64,000 bases of DNA from Simplicispira suum (GCF_003008595.1 NZ_CP027669.1:3534001-3598000), one strand, 5' to 3'; shown: positions 10,910 through 21,592, counted from the stretch's first letter. Made by a program: numbers and translations. Notes: generated by a model from the sequence alone, not told the origin.

Positions 10910-12085
10910 ATGACTTCCGCCGTAATCGTTTCTACCGCCCGCACCCCCCTGACCAAGGCCTGGAAGGGCGCTTTCAACATGACCCACGGCGCCACCATGG
11001 GCGGCCATGTGGTCGAGCACGCCATCCAGCGCGCCGGCATTGACGCCGCCGAGGTGGACGACGTCATCATGGGCTGCGGCACGCCCGAAGGCGCCACCGG
11101 CGCCAACATCGCCCGCCAGATTGCCCTGCGCGCCGGCTGCCCCGTCACGGTATCGGGCATGACCATCAACCGCTTCTGCTCATCCGGTCTGCAAACCATT
11201 GCCACTGCCGCCCAGCGCATCATGGCCAACGAAGGCGATGTGTACGTGGCCGGTGGCGTCGAAGTCATCTCCTGCACCGCGCAAGAGATGAACATGCACA
11301 TGCTGCAAGACCCCTGGCTCATGAAGAACAAGCCCGAGATCTACTGGTCCATGCTGCAAACCGCCGAGCAAGTGGCCAAGCGCTACAACATCTCCCGCCA
11401 GGCCATGGACGAGTACGGTGCCTGCAGCCAGCAAAAGGCCAGCGCGGCGCTGGAAAAAGGCTTGTTCAAGGACGAAATCGCCCCCATCACTGTCACCATG
11501 GGCGTCGCCGACAAGGTCATGGGCCTGACGACCAAACAAGTCACTGTGAGCGACGACGAAGGCATCCGCGCCGGCACCACCTACGACGGAATCAAGGACC
11601 TGCGCTCGGCCTTGCCCGGCGGTTTGATCTCGGCCGGCAACGCCAGCCAGCTGTCTGACGGCGCGGGCGCCACCGTGGTCATGCACGAAAAGCTGGCCGA
11701 GCAGAAGGGCCTCAAGCCCCTGGGCCGCTTCCTCGGCTTTGCCGTGGCCGGCTGCGAGCCCGATGAAATGGGCATCGGCCCCGTGTTCGCCATCCCCAAG
11801 GTCTTGAAGCGCCTGGGCCTCACCATCAACGACATCGACCTGTGGGAGCTGAACGAAGCCTTCGCCGTGCAGGTGATCTACTGCCGCGACAAGCTGGGCA
11901 TTCCTGCCGACCGGCTCAACGTCAACGGCGGCGCCATCGCCGTCGGCCACCCCTTTGGCATGACCGGCCAGCGCCTCACTGGCCACGCCCTCATCGAAGG
12001 CAAGCGCCGTGGTGCGAAACGGGTTTGCGTCACCATGTGCATTGGTGGCGGCATGGGCGCTGCGGGGGTGTTTGAGGTGCTGTAA
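10910..12085 (+). CDS. Acetyl-CoA C-acyltransferase (thiolase, FadA-like)
   Basis: Thiolytic last step of beta-oxidation, 391 residues, the usual length. The acyl-carrying cysteine is in [10 protein letters not shown] (C90). The NEAFAVQ loop, the base histidine in [14 protein letters not shown] (H347) and the second catalytic cysteine in [13 protein letters not shown] (C377) are all present. The start ATG is preceded by TAAGGA. It ends a catabolic series and is followed by a strong terminator. A decayed copy of a thiolase 3' end lies about 0.8 kb downstream beyond the HigBA module. Confidence 0.93.
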   Translation: MTSAVIVSTARTPLTKAWKGAFNMTHGATMGGHVVEHAIQRAGIDAAEVDDVIMGCGTPEGATGANIARQIALRAGCPVTVSGMTINRFCSSGLQTIATAAQRIMANEGDVYVAGGVEVISCTAQEMNMHMLQDPWLMKNKPEIYWSMLQTAEQVAKRYNISRQAMDEYGACSQQKASAALEKGLFKDEIAPITVTMGVADKVMGLTTKQVTVSDDEGIRAGTTYDGIKDLRSALPGGLISAGNASQLSDGAGATVVMHEKLAEQKGLKPLGRFLGFAVAGCEPDEMGIGPVFAIPKVLKRLGLTINDIDLWELNEAFAVQVIYCRDKLGIPADRLNVNGGAIAVGHPFGMTGQRLTGHALIEGKRRGAKRVCVTMCIGGGMGAAGVFEVL

Positions 12086-12109
12086 GCGCTGAAGACAGAT
12101 AGAGACAGA

Positions 12110-12158
12110 ACGCCCCGCGCAGGCCGAATGGTTTGCGCGGGGCGTTTGCTTTTGTTTT
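12110..12158 (+). terminator. Intrinsic terminator after thiolase gene
   Basis: Perfect 12-bp stem ACGCCCCGCGCA / TGCGCGGGGCGT with a 12-base loop, followed by the T-rich stretch TTGCTTTTGTTTT. It lies 25 bases after the thiolase stop. The T-rich tail merges with the start of a dispersed repeat copy. Confidence 0.88.
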
Positions 12159-12212
12159 GATAGCTGGTCGCGCTTGCTGGACGGGCGCTAGAGGCAAAAA
12201 ATACTTGTTTTT
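12152..12212 (-). repeat. Dispersed palindromic repeat, copy 1 (intergenic)
   Basis: Contains the family landmarks in reverse orientation: TTTTGATAGCTG, then CGCTTGCTGGACGGGCG, then GCGCTAGAGGC and an A/T-rich end. It closely matches copy 2 at 13041, sharing GCTTTTGTTTTGATAGCTG. It lies between the thiolase terminator and the HigA gene. Confidence 0.8.
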
Positions 12213-12227
12213 CTGCCTACTGCGGGT

Positions 12228-12530
12228 TCATGCAGGATGCGCAGTGAACTTGACACCCAGCGCACGAGCCACCTTGAGAATGGTGTCAAGGCGCGGCTTT
12301 GCCCCCGGTGCGAGGGCCTTGTACAGGCTCTCCCGGCCGAGCCCGGCATCTTTGGCAACTTGCGCCATGCCTTTGGCGCGCGCAACGTCGCTGAGTGCAA
12401 GCAGAAGAAGATCCGTGTTTTCGGTTTCCAACACTGCGGTCATGTACTCGGCAATGGCCGCATCATCGGTGAGGTAACGAGCCGCATCGAACGCCAGCAG
12501 CTTGGGTTTGGTCTTGGAAGTGCTCATCAT
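12228..12530 (-). CDS. higA: HigA-like antitoxin, XRE-type helix-turn-helix
   Basis: A 100-residue DNA-binding antitoxin of the short 'addiction module antidote' family. The C-terminal half carries the helix-turn-helix (MAQVAKDAGLGRESLYKALA ... ILKVARALGVKF). It begins with ATG at 12530 overlapping the toxin stop by the ATGA arrangement; a second ATG follows at once. It should bind and neutralise the upstream toxin and repress the pair. Gene order is toxin first, antitoxin second, as in HigBA systems. Confidence 0.85.
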   Translation of the reverse strand: MMSTSKTKPKLLAFDAARYLTDDAAIAEYMTAVLETENTDLLLLALSDVARAKGMAQVAKDAGLGRESLYKALAPGAKPRLDTILKVARALGVKFTAHPA

Positions 12531-12826
12531 TCAAGCTCCAATAGTTGCAAAATTTTCTGTGCCCGCTTGATGTCTCTTGCCTGGCTTGATTTGTCTCCGC
12601 CAGCAAGCATGACGATGAGGATGCTCTGGCGTTTCGTGAAGTACAGGCGATAGCCTGGACCCAACGCAATCCGCATCTCCGAGACCTCGTTACCGACGGG
12701 CTTCCAGTCGCCAAGATGGCCCGCTTCGGCCAGACGCAACCTGGCGACGATACGCAGTTGCGCCTTGATGTCCTTCAGCCCATCAAGCCAGTCTTGAAAT
12801 TCTGCTGTCTGCCGAACCGTGAACAT
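12527..12826 (-). CDS. higB: HigB/RelE-superfamily toxin (phage Gp49-like)
   Basis: A 99-residue protein of the ParE/RelE fold, Gp49-like subgroup. The opening FTVRQTAEFQDWLDGLKD, the basic middle, the segment EMRIALGPGYRLYFTKRQ and the late LAGGDKSSQARDIKRA are characteristic. It is probably a ribosome-dependent mRNA endonuclease held in check by the product of the overlapping downstream gene. All conserved positions appear present, so I see no sign of decay. The pair is flanked by the intact thiolase end on one side and a thiolase remnant on the other. Confidence 0.85.
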   Translation of the reverse strand: MFTVRQTAEFQDWLDGLKDIKAQLRIVARLRLAEAGHLGDWKPVGNEVSEMRIALGPGYRLYFTKRQSILIVMLAGGDKSSQARDIKRAQKILQLLELE

Positions 12827-12894
12827 GCCTGAACTGTATCTAAATGGATACTGGTGTCAAGCAATAGTCCTGTGACACCGTGGTTCCCAACGAT

Positions 12895-12972
12895 TGACGG
12901 GGCGGCAAGCGCGTCCGTGTGACCGATTGCATCGGCGGCGGCATGGCTGCCGCAGCCATGTTTGTTGTGTGG
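12895..12972 (+). pseudogene. Remnant of a thiolase gene 3' end
   Basis: In frame from 12901 the sequence reads GGKRVRVTDCIGGGMAAAAM and continues FVV. This corresponds to the last residues of thiolases (compare [20 protein letters not shown] at the end of the intact gene at 10910-12085). Nothing upstream in the same frame continues the homology; the HigB promoter region is there instead. The downstream sequence CAACGCCCCGCG followed by a repeat copy mirrors what lies behind the intact thiolase. It is best read as the tail of a second thiolase, or a duplicated tail, cut off by the HigBA insertion. Confidence 0.6.
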
Positions 12973-13040
12973 AAAACGTCGGACGACGGACTGAACCTCA
13001 ACGCCCCGCGAAGACTTGACAGTTTACGCAGGATGCATGC

Positions 13041-13104
13041 TTTTGTTTTGATAGCTGCCTGCGCTTGATGGACGTGCGCTAGAGGCCAAAAACACTGATA
13101 ATTT
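13041..13104 (-). repeat. Dispersed palindromic repeat, copy 2 (intergenic)
   Basis: Reverse-oriented copy: TTTTGTTTTGATAGCTG, GCGCTTGATGGACGTGCGC, TAGAGGCCAAAAAC. It is close to copy 1 at 12152. The stretch 12827-13215 otherwise holds only the thiolase remnant and no gene I can support. Confidence 0.8.
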
Positions 13105-13215
13105 TGATGGACTGCTGTCAAGACCCTCGCCAGGGCCTTTGATTTGTCGGCACCCACAAAACAGCATTCACCCAGAGCTGACAGCGCTGGACGGCAGCCG
13201 ATGCGGAAGAGTCGT

Positions 13216-13518
13216 TCACCGGACAAACACCACGGCAGCAGGAATCGCGAACAGCAAGCCCACGAGCCAGAACTGGGTCGTCCTCTTGGCGACTTTGCCC
13301 TGAAGCAATATCGCCAGTGCCACCAGGCCCAAGACGACGAAGATTGCCCCGGCAAAAACAGCGCCTGGCCCATTGACCGTCGTTACCACCGTAGAGCGAA
13401 TCGGCTTTGTCGAAACGCTCCGCGTCGCGACAAAATACCAGCCGCTGACGGTCCAAAGGGCGCACATCAACATGAGCCCAACCCGAAGCACTGGGGAAGT
13501 GACGCGGCTGGATTTCAT
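13216..13518 (-). CDS. Small membrane protein, unknown function
   Basis: A 100-residue open frame with three predicted membrane segments: around residues 10-30 (VLRVGLMLMCALWTVSGWYF), 52-72 (AVFAGAIFVVLGLVALAIL) and 83-98 (FWLVGLLFAIPAAVVFV). The composition is protein-like, with charged residues only in the loops. I do not recognise a family. It has no partner gene in the same direction, lies in the accessory segment, and may be a recently acquired gene. Confidence 0.5.
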   Translation of the reverse strand: MKSSRVTSPVLRVGLMLMCALWTVSGWYFVATRSVSTKPIRSTVVTTVNGPGAVFAGAIFVVLGLVALAILLQGKVAKRTTQFWLVGLLFAIPAAVVFVR

Positions 13519-13596
13519 GGGGTTTAACGCAGAAATGATCAGCGGAAAGTAGGCGTGCGAAGGTCCGCCAATAAGACTCGTGTGTCGATTGGCAAG

Positions 13597-14298
13597 TTAG
13601 CTTTGGCAGGCGCCTCCTCTCGGGTTAATGAGTACCGGTCCCTCGAAGAAACAGACGGAGTCATCGGGAGCAGTGAACCACGTTACGGCCCTGAGGCCGT
13701 CCGTTTGGAGATTTTCCTTCCCTATGCCTTTGAAATAGCGGGGAGTGGGCGAACTCGGGAGGCGAGGTTCCGCTGTTGCAATTCGACGATGCACGGCCCA
13801 CACTCGTGAACCATTGTCGAGTTTGAACGTTCCAGCTAGGTCAGTTCCCATGCTGCGCTTAGTCGGCCAGTCGGTGACGTGAACAGATGGTTCGGTGAAC
13901 ATCACCGCGAACTCAATTGATTCACCTGGTTCTGGAGCAGAGACCCAAACGACACTTTTTTCTAACTTGGGAGCAGGAATAGAAACTCCGTACGAAGGAA
14001 TCTCCACCCGGCAGGCCAGGGTCACCCCTTGCACAAGAGGCAACGGTCGATTCATTCTTGTCACAAAACGATTCTCGGGCCGCATATGGTCGTTAAACAG
14101 ACCGGGAAACTGCGAGCTGTCGAAAGCAATATGCCACCGTCCACTCTCATGCATGCTCAATTTCAGAACTCCGCCCAGCGCACGGCAGGTCACATAGACG
14201 TCCGTCTTTCCACTCCCGACCTGAGACCAGCATTTCCAAGTGGAAGACCGTGCGCCCGCATGGTTGGTGACACCAAATCGAATGAAACGTTCAGGCAT
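13597..14298 (-). CDS. Conserved hypothetical protein, 233 residues
   Basis: The ATG at 14298 (MPERFIRFGVTNHAG) was chosen because the longer frame begins in unlikely sequence. The protein looks soluble and beta-rich, with many Trp and Phe (STWKCWSQ, GRWHIAFDSSQFPG, VWAVHRRIAT). It lacks a signal peptide and any motif I can assign. The pattern of a charged N-terminus followed by regular beta strands suggests a small effector or phage-associated protein, but nothing here proves it. Codon use is less G/C-rich than that of the flanking metabolic genes, consistent with transfer. Confidence 0.55.
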   Translation of the reverse strand: MPERFIRFGVTNHAGARSSTWKCWSQVGSGKTDVYVTCRALGGVLKLSMHESGRWHIAFDSSQFPGLFNDHMRPENRFVTRMNRPLPLVQGVTLACRVEIPSYGVSIPAPKLEKSVVWVSAPEPGESIEFAVMFTEPSVHVTDWPTKRSMGTDLAGTFKLDNGSRVWAVHRRIATAEPRLPSSPTPRYFKGIGKENLQTDGLRAVTWFTAPDDSVCFFEGPVLINPRGGACQS

Positions 14299-14427
14299 GA
14301 CAGCTAACGAATGAAAGGGACTTCCCCGTCCTGAGTGATCCGCGTAGTTGCGGGGTACGGCATCAAAATGCCACGATGGGAAGTGCAACGTCTCATCAAC
14401 TCACTCGTTTTGTGGAAGGGGAAATCC

Positions 14428-14723
14428 ATGTCTGCCATTGTCACTATTGGAATCGATCTCGCCAAGAACGTCTTTGCTGTTCACGGGGTAGATGCATCGG
14501 GCATCTGGACGAACGCATTGCGCAGTACGACCGGTACATTGCGTTGATGGCGCGCCAAAGCATCGAGGCAAAGCGCCTGATGCAGTTGTGCGGCGTGGGA
14601 GAGGCCACAGCGACCGCGCTGCCCTGGATTTCCGAAGGCACCAAGGTCCGAGGCTACCGACAGTCGATACGCGCCGCGAAGCGGAAACCTGATATTACTT
14701 GTCCGCATGGGCTGCACAGTTAG
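14428..14723 (+). pseudogene. IS110-family transposase, internally deleted remnant
   Basis: From ATG 14428 the frame reads MSAIVTIGIDLAKNVFAVHG, the N-terminus of IS110-type (DEDD) transposases with the first catalytic aspartate in GIDLAKN. After about residue 25 the homology jumps to another frame: HLDERIAQYDRYIALMARQS, then EAKRLMQLCGVGEATATALP. This is the helix-hairpin-helix part near the transposase C-terminus. Some 200 central and C-terminal residues are missing, and the two parts are out of frame at about 14500. The element cannot encode a working transposase. Confidence 0.8.
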
Positions 14724-14729
14724 CCATTT

Positions 14730-15242
14730 TCATTTCGCAGAGGCGGTCTTTAACTCTGACATCAGTTCGCCAATGGAAGCGTTCATACGCTCCTGTCCCA
14801 GAGTGTTCATTGTTTGACCAAAACCTGTCATTGCAACCTGAGTGGCGAGTACATCCTTCCTTCCGACGGGCGATTGGTAGTACGCCAAAACTTGGTCAAG
14901 CTCAGAATCTGACAGGCTCTTGCCATAGAAGGTTGCCCAAATCTCTACGAGCTCCTTGGAGGAGAACATGGCTGCACATCGTTCCATGTAGCGGCGAAGA
15001 ATTTGCTCCACCTTTGGATTTTGCTTTCCGTCCGCTACGCCACTCTCAGAAAGCAATTTCTTCGCAATATCTTTACCCATTTCACTAGCGGATTCCTTCG
15101 ACTGGTCCAATTGCTGCTGGATAAGCTGAGTCAGCCCTTGAGCTTCGATGATTTTTGCGATTTTGTCTTGCCGAGTGGCCTCGTCAGCAGATGCGACTCC
15201 GCACGCCAACAGTGCGGCTAAAAATAATGCTCGTGCTTTCAT
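14730..15242 (-). CDS. DUF2059-type secreted protein
   Basis: 170 residues with a Sec signal peptide (KARALFLAALLACGVASA, cleavage near residue 19) and an all-helical mature part rich in Gln, Glu and Lys. The central segment VEIWATFYGKSLSDSELDQV followed by LAYYQSPVGRKD is the DUF2059 hallmark. It is a periplasmic protein of unknown role. It stands alone: the downstream neighbour is the IS110 remnant, and the upstream neighbour is a small membrane protein on the same strand 65 bases away. I found no clear promoter. Confidence 0.75.
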   Translation of the reverse strand: MKARALFLAALLACGVASADEATRQDKIAKIIEAQGLTQLIQQQLDQSKESASEMGKDIAKKLLSESGVADGKQNPKVEQILRRYMERCAAMFSSKELVEIWATFYGKSLSDSELDQVLAYYQSPVGRKDVLATQVAMTGFGQTMNTLGQERMNASIGELMSELKTASAK

Positions 15243-15307
15243 TCATCCTCCAGTAGTAAAAACGTGATGCCATGGCAATGGCAAACGATGGAAATTAGTG
15301 ACCCGCT

Positions 15308-15622
15308 TCAGTGGGGCCGCTGCGTTGTTAGAGATCGCCTTATTGCGAATGGCGAACGGCCCATGAATAAGGAGCAAGAAAAAGTGCAAGCTTGACCGAC
15401 TAACTGCAGCGCTGTGGCCAGCACGGTGTTGGCGGGCTGCTGATTGAGCCGATGGAACGACATCGAGAGAAGAATTGGCAGTCCGGCTATCAGAGTCCAG
15501 CGGAGCTCGGTTTGACCTGGGATATGAATTTCAAGTAAGGACAGCAGTACCCCAGCGAAGACTCCGGAGGCCATACTGAGTATGCAGAGCAGGATAGTGG
15601 AATTTCTGACGATGGCGCTCAT
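15308..15622 (-). CDS. Small membrane protein, hypothetical
   Basis: A 104-residue frame from ATG at 15622 (MSAIVRNSTILLCILSMASG). Hydrophobic segments are visible at about residues 8-28, 40-56 and 68-87, with short polar loops between, as in a three-helix inner-membrane protein. No family is recognised. A longer reading with 47 extra N-terminal residues is possible but starts in unlikely sequence. It reads in the same direction as the DUF2059 gene. Confidence 0.35.
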   Translation of the reverse strand: MSAIVRNSTILLCILSMASGVFAGVLLSLLEIHIPGQTELRWTLIAGLPILLSMSFHRLNQQPANTVLATALQLVGQACTFSCSLFMGRSPFAIRRSLTTQRPH

Positions 15623-16127
15623 GCGATGCTCCGCGCTTAACGCGATATATTCCGCAGAACTTGCAAAATAAGCGGGACGATGCGCAATATTCTGAACATG
15701 GATTTTTTCCTGAAATCGGATTGCTGTCTTGGCTTGCCGTTGTTTCATTCTGCAAAAATTCAAGCAAAAATGCCATGAAACTCGGTGCGCCTGTTCTGCG
15801 TTCCACCCGCCGACTGCACCACGTGCATGAGTGGATTTGTCAGCGTTTTACTATAACCTTGGATACCGAGAAGATTCTCCGCACGGATGCGATTATTTCA
15901 CCGCTGGCATTGCCGCTGTGAGGTCAAGCGAGATCCTATAGGGCCAAAAGACGCGGAACCGGCAACCTTGTGCGGAGGTGTCTTGTGCTAGTGGCCGCCC
16001 GCACCAGTCTTCCCCGAAGCAAGCGCGTGCAGATGGCGCAGCCTGTACCAGGTTCGCCGACCGCATGCCTGCCCAGCGTCGCCCAGCGGACATAGCTTCC
16101 AAGCCGCCACCGCCCATAATTTTCCCC
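15623..16127. other. Gene-poor stretch before the acyl-CoA dehydrogenase gene
   Basis: About 500 bases without a gene I can support. An 86-codon open frame on the + strand (15661-15921) has no recognisable features and no ribosome binding site. The base composition is visibly less GC-rich up to about 15900, then returns to that of the backbone, so the right edge of the accessory segment is probably near 15.9-16.0 kb. Confidence 0.5.
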
Positions 16128-17990
<1,863 letters not shown>

Positions 17991-18138
17991 ATCGGCTGCT
18001 GCTGCGACGTGCTGGGCCGCTGATGGGCAACGGATCGGCTTGCGAAGAGTTTCTGCCCGCAAGCGTTTTTTCTGCGATTTTTCGGCCTACCATTCGGCCC
18101 CTTAAGGCCCATGTCGGGCTGCAACTAGGGAGCCTGGC

Positions 18139-18276
18139 ATGGCAAAAGAACAGCGCAACGAAAAAATGACGAAGAAACCCAAAAAAGACAGCTCGCTGCC
18201 CAAACCCGGTGGCTCCGATCGACCCACGCCGCCGATGACGGCTGTGCTGCCCAAGGGCAAAGACAAGTACAAATAG
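18139..18276 (+). CDS. 45-residue basic, lysine/proline-rich protein
   Basis: Starts with MAKEQRNEKMTKKPKKDSSL and ends with TAVLPKGKDKYK before TAG at 18274. TAGGGAG at 18125-18131 is a fair ribosome binding site. It is strongly basic and probably unstructured. I recall similar small proteins (MAKEQ..KKPKKDK..LPKGK) in many Betaproteobacteria, so it is likely a real conserved gene rather than chance, though no function is known. A nucleic-acid-binding role would fit the charge but is a guess. Confidence 0.65.
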   Translation: MAKEQRNEKMTKKPKKDSSLPKPGGSDRPTPPMTAVLPKGKDKYK

Positions 18277-18292
18277 GCGCAGCTAGTCCCCT

Positions 18293-19843
18293 CTAGCGCA
18301 TCTTGATGCGCAGCCAGGCGCTGGCCTGGTCCACGGCCATCGACAGCGCCAGCATGGCAATGATCACGGTGGATGCCTGCGCATAGTGAAAGAGCGACAG
18401 CTCGACATACAGCAACTGGCCCAGCCCGCCCGCGCCCACAAAGCCCAGGATGGCGGCCATGCGGATGTTCATTTCCCAGCGGTACAAGGTGTAAGCAATG
18501 AGCTGCGGCGCCGCGCTGGGCAGGGTGCCGTAGAGAAAAGCCAGGCCGCCGCTGGCGCCGGCCAGGCGCAGGGCGCGGGCCGGGGAAGCGCTGGCGTTGG
18601 CCAGCGCCTGCGCATACAACCGCCCCAGCACCCCTGCCGTGTGCAGCGCCAGCGCCAGCGCACCGGCAAAGGGGCCAAGCCCCACGGCCAGCACGGTCAG
18701 CGTTGCCCACACCAGTTCGGGCACAGACCGCAAGGTATTGAGCAGTCCGGTCCAGGGCAGGCGCCAGCGGGGCAAGGCCATGAGCAAACCTGCTGCGGTG
18801 GCCAGCAGGGTTCCCACCACCGAAATGGCCAGGGTTTCCCAGGTGCCCAGCAGCACCTTGCCGAGCCAGTCGGACGAGAGGTCGGGTGGGAAAAAACCCG
18901 TGACAAAGGCTGCAATGGAATGTGCCGATTCGGCCGAGAACAGGCCAAGCAAAGGCATGTCGAGCAGCGCAAAGCTCGCAGCCACGCCTGCCAGCACGGT
19001 CAGCAAAAAAAAGCTGCTCCGCCAGCCCCAGGGGGAAGCTCGCGCGGCGGGCGGCGCGTCGAGCGTGCGGCGCAGCCAGCCCGACAGCGCATCGGCCCCC
19101 AGCACCAGCAGCATGAAGGTGACGAGGATGGTGGCCGCTTCGCCGCCGTTGAGCATCTTCATGGCCTGGTCCATCAGCTGCCCCAGGCCGCCGGCACCGA
19201 CAAAACCCATTACCACCGAGGCGCGGATGGCGCATTCCCAGCGGTACACGGTGTAACTGGCCAGCTCCTTCGCGGCCTGCGGCAGCAGGCCGTAGAGGAT
19301 AGCCACAGGGCGGCGGGCGCCGCTCAGGCGCAGCGCCTGCGCCGGAAGGGGGTCCACCGATTCCAGGATTTCCGCCACCACTTTGGCCAGCATGCCGCCG
19401 TAGGTCAGCCCCAGGGCCAGCACGCCGGCCGCCGGCCCGAGGCCAAAGACGCGCACAAACAGCAGCGCCCAGACGAGTTCGGGAATGCCGCGCAAAAGCG
19501 TCAGCACACCGCGCGACACCGGGTTGAGGCCGCGCTGCTCGCGCGCGGCGGCACTCGCCAGGTAGGCCAGCGGCAGCGCCAGCAGCCAGGCCACTGCCAT
19601 TCCGGCGGTGGCGATGGCCAGCGTTTCCAGCGTGGCGCGGGCCAGGTAGCGCAGGAACTCCGCCCCCGTCTCGGGCGGCAGAAAGCCCGCCAGGAAGTTG
19701 CCAATGACCTGAAGGTTGGCGGGATCGAGCAGCGCCGCAGGGCGCACCTGGGCGGTTTGCAGCAGCGGCCACAGCACAAGCAGCACCAGAACCGCGCCCC
19801 GCAGGCGCCTTCCGGCCGCCGGGTCGCCTCGGGCCAGAGTCAT
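18293..19843 (-). CDS. phnE: Phosphonate/selenate-type ABC transporter permease, tandem PhnE fusion
   Basis: Inner-membrane permease of 516 residues, twice the length of a usual PhnE. It is two PhnE-like halves in one chain, each with about six membrane helices. The ATPase-contact loop [11 protein letters not shown] occurs twice, near residues 214 and 471, each preceded by [15 protein letters not shown] or [15 protein letters not shown]. One protein therefore forms the whole pore. The ATG at 19843 overlaps the ATPase gene stop (ATGA). It belongs to the three-gene - strand operon with the ATPase and binding protein. Confidence 0.88.
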   Translation of the reverse strand: MTLARGDPAAGRRLRGAVLVLLVLWPLLQTAQVRPAALLDPANLQVIGNFLAGFLPPETGAEFLRYLARATLETLAIATAGMAVAWLLALPLAYLASAAAREQRGLNPVSRGVLTLLRGIPELVWALLFVRVFGLGPAAGVLALGLTYGGMLAKVVAEILESVDPLPAQALRLSGARRPVAILYGLLPQAAKELASYTVYRWECAIRASVVMGFVGAGGLGQLMDQAMKMLNGGEAATILVTFMLLVLGADALSGWLRRTLDAPPAARASPWGWRSSFFLLTVLAGVAASFALLDMPLLGLFSAESAHSIAAFVTGFFPPDLSSDWLGKVLLGTWETLAISVVGTLLATAAGLLMALPRWRLPWTGLLNTLRSVPELVWATLTVLAVGLGPFAGALALALHTAGVLGRLYAQALANASASPARALRLAGASGGLAFLYGTLPSAAPQLIAYTLYRWEMNIRMAAILGFVGAGGLGQLLYVELSLFHYAQASTVIIAMLALSMAVDQASAWLRIKMR

Positions 19844-20667
19844 TGGCACACAGCCAGCGGGGCGGTGCGGCTTGGGGTGCCGGCCAAGGCCTGGCTGCGC
19901 GGTTTGGCGAGCGTTGGCAGCTCCTGGCCTTCGCTTGCGTACAGCAGGTGCAGCAGGGTGTCGTTCACCTCGTGCGCTGGCAAGTCAAAGGCAATCCGTC
20001 CGGCCTTGATGCCGACAATGCGGGGAAAGCAGCTCAGCGCCAGATCCACCGCATGCAGGCTGGCCACCAGGGTGGCGCCGCGCGCGGCGGCGTCGTCCAC
20101 CAGCAGCCGGACGGTGGCCTGGGCGAGTACGGGGTCCAGGGCCGAAACGGGCTCATCGGCAAGCACCAGGTCCGCCTGTTGGTAGAGCACGCGCGCAATG
20201 CCCACGCGCTGCAATTGCCCGCCCGAGAGCGCGTCGCAGCGCGCAAACAGCTTGTCCGCCAGATCCACGCGCTCGAGGGCGGCGCGGGCACCGGCGATAT
20301 CCATGGGGTAGGCGAGCGACGCCAGCGATTTCCAGGCCGGCCACTGCCCGAGTCGGCCGGCGAGCACGGCGGTGACTACGCGCTGGCGGCCCGGGAGGGG
20401 AGGCGCCTGGTGCACCGTGCCAATGCGTGCGCGCAAGGCGCGGCGCGCAGCGTCGGGCGCAGCGGGCAGCGCCGCACCAAGCACTGTGGCACTTCCGCTG
20501 CGGGGCGCCAGGGCGGTTCCCAGCACGGAGATCAACGAGGTTTTTCCGGCGCCAGACGGTCCGATCAAGGCCACGCATTCGCCTGCCTGCGCCTGCAGTG
20601 ACACATCGGGCAAGGCGACAAAGCCATCGGCGTGCGCCAGTTCCACGCAGTTCAACTGAAAACTCAT
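19840..20667 (-). CDS. phnC: Phosphonate/selenate-type ABC transporter ATP-binding protein (PhnC-like)
   Basis: Cytoplasmic ATPase, 275 residues from ATG at 20667 ([15 protein letters not shown]). Walker A is GPSGAGKTS at residues 36-44. The signature is [15 protein letters not shown], Walker B is [14 protein letters not shown], and the H-loop is in [11 protein letters not shown] longer upstream frame is not coding. It lies between the binding-protein gene (43 bases upstream) and the fused permease, with which it overlaps by 4 bases. The energising role for the PhnD-PhnE type importer is clear; the transported anion is not. Confidence 0.9.
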   Translation of the reverse strand: MSFQLNCVELAHADGFVALPDVSLQAQAGECVALIGPSGAGKTSLISVLGTALAPRSGSATVLGAALPAAPDAARRALRARIGTVHQAPPLPGRQRVVTAVLAGRLGQWPAWKSLASLAYPMDIAGARAALERVDLADKLFARCDALSGGQLQRVGIARVLYQQADLVLADEPVSALDPVLAQATVRLLVDDAAARGATLVASLHAVDLALSCFPRIVGIKAGRIAFDLPAHEVNDTLLHLLYASEGQELPTLAKPRSQALAGTPSRTAPLAVCQ

Positions 20668-20710
20668 AAAACGATGCCTGCGAAAAGGGCGCGCAGCTGG
20701 GTGGCAGGGG

Positions 20711-21592
20711 TTACTTGAGCAAACCGGCCGACAAGGCCGCCTTCTCAATGCCGTCGTAGTTCTCTTTGGCCGTCGGAATGAACTTGCTTGCCCGTTGCAG
20801 CGCCAGAATGTCCTTGTGCTGCGGGTTGGCCGGGTCCAGCTGGAGGAAGGCCTGGGTGAGTTTTTGAACCAGTGCCGGGTCCAGGTCGCCGCGCACGGTC
20901 CAGTTGTAATCAAAGTAGGGTGGTGTGGTGGCAAAGACGCGCACCTTGCTGGTGTCCACCTTCTTTTGCTCTACCAGCTTCTCCCACACCGAGGCGTTCA
21001 GCACGCCGGCCTGGACCTTGCCGGAAGCCACAAACGCTGCGGTGGCGTCGTGAGCGCCGGAGTAGGCAAGGTTCTTGAAGTCTTTCTCCGGCGTCAGCCC
21101 AGCCTGTTGCAAAAAGTAGCGCGGCATCAGGCTGCCCGACGTGGACGAAGGCGCACCAAAGGCAAAACTCTTGCCTTTGAGGTCGGCCAGCGACTGAATG
21201 TCCGCCTGCGCGGTGATGAATTTGGAGGTAAATCGGGCGTCCTCTTCGCGCTGGACAATGGGAATGGCCGTGCCATTCGTGCGTATCTTGGCCTGCACAA
21301 AGGTAAAGCCCCCCAGCCAGGCGAGATCAAGCTTGCCGTTGGCGAGCGACTCGACCACCGCCGCGTAGTCCGACACCGGCGTGAACACCACCTTCATGCC
21401 GGTCTGCGCGGCCAGGTAGTCGCCCAGCGGGGCAAACTTGCGCTGCAGTTCGGTGGGCGCTTCGTCGGGAATGGCCGAGACGCGCAGCACTTGCTGAGCA
21501 CTCCATGCAGGCAGGGAAACCAGGGCGCAGGCAGCAAGGGAGCAAAACAGCGCCCCTTGGAGCGCCCGGCGGCGCGCAGAAATGAGGTTCAT
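20711..21592 (-). CDS. phnD: Phosphonate/selenate-type ABC transporter substrate-binding protein (PhnD-like)
   Basis: Periplasmic receptor of 293 residues from ATG at 21592. It has a twin-arginine-containing but Sec-like leader ([20 protein letters not shown], cleavage after AWSA). The mature part [32 protein letters not shown] and [17 protein letters not shown] is PhnD-like. The [11 protein letters not shown] and WLGGFTFVQ segments remind me of the family annotated as putative selenate binding proteins. No phosphonate lyase or selenium gene is in the window, so phosphonate, phosphite and selenate all remain possible. Confidence 0.85.
   Translation of the reverse strand: MNLISARRRALQGALFCSLAACALVSLPAWSAQQVLRVSAIPDEAPTELQRKFAPLGDYLAAQTGMKVVFTPVSDYAAVVESLANGKLDLAWLGGFTFVQAKIRTNGTAIPIVQREEDARFTSKFITAQADIQSLADLKGKSFAFGAPSSTSGSLMPRYFLQQAGLTPEKDFKNLAYSGAHDATAAFVASGKVQAGVLNASVWEKLVEQKKVDTSKVRVFATTPPYFDYNWTVRGDLDPALVQKLTQAFLQLDPANPQHKDILALQRASKFIPTAKENYDGIEKAALSAGLLK

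Noticed and set aside
15661..15921. 86-codon + strand frame in the gene-poor stretch
   Set aside because: No ribosome binding site and no recognisable motif; I compared it by eye with integrase-like sequences and found no match.
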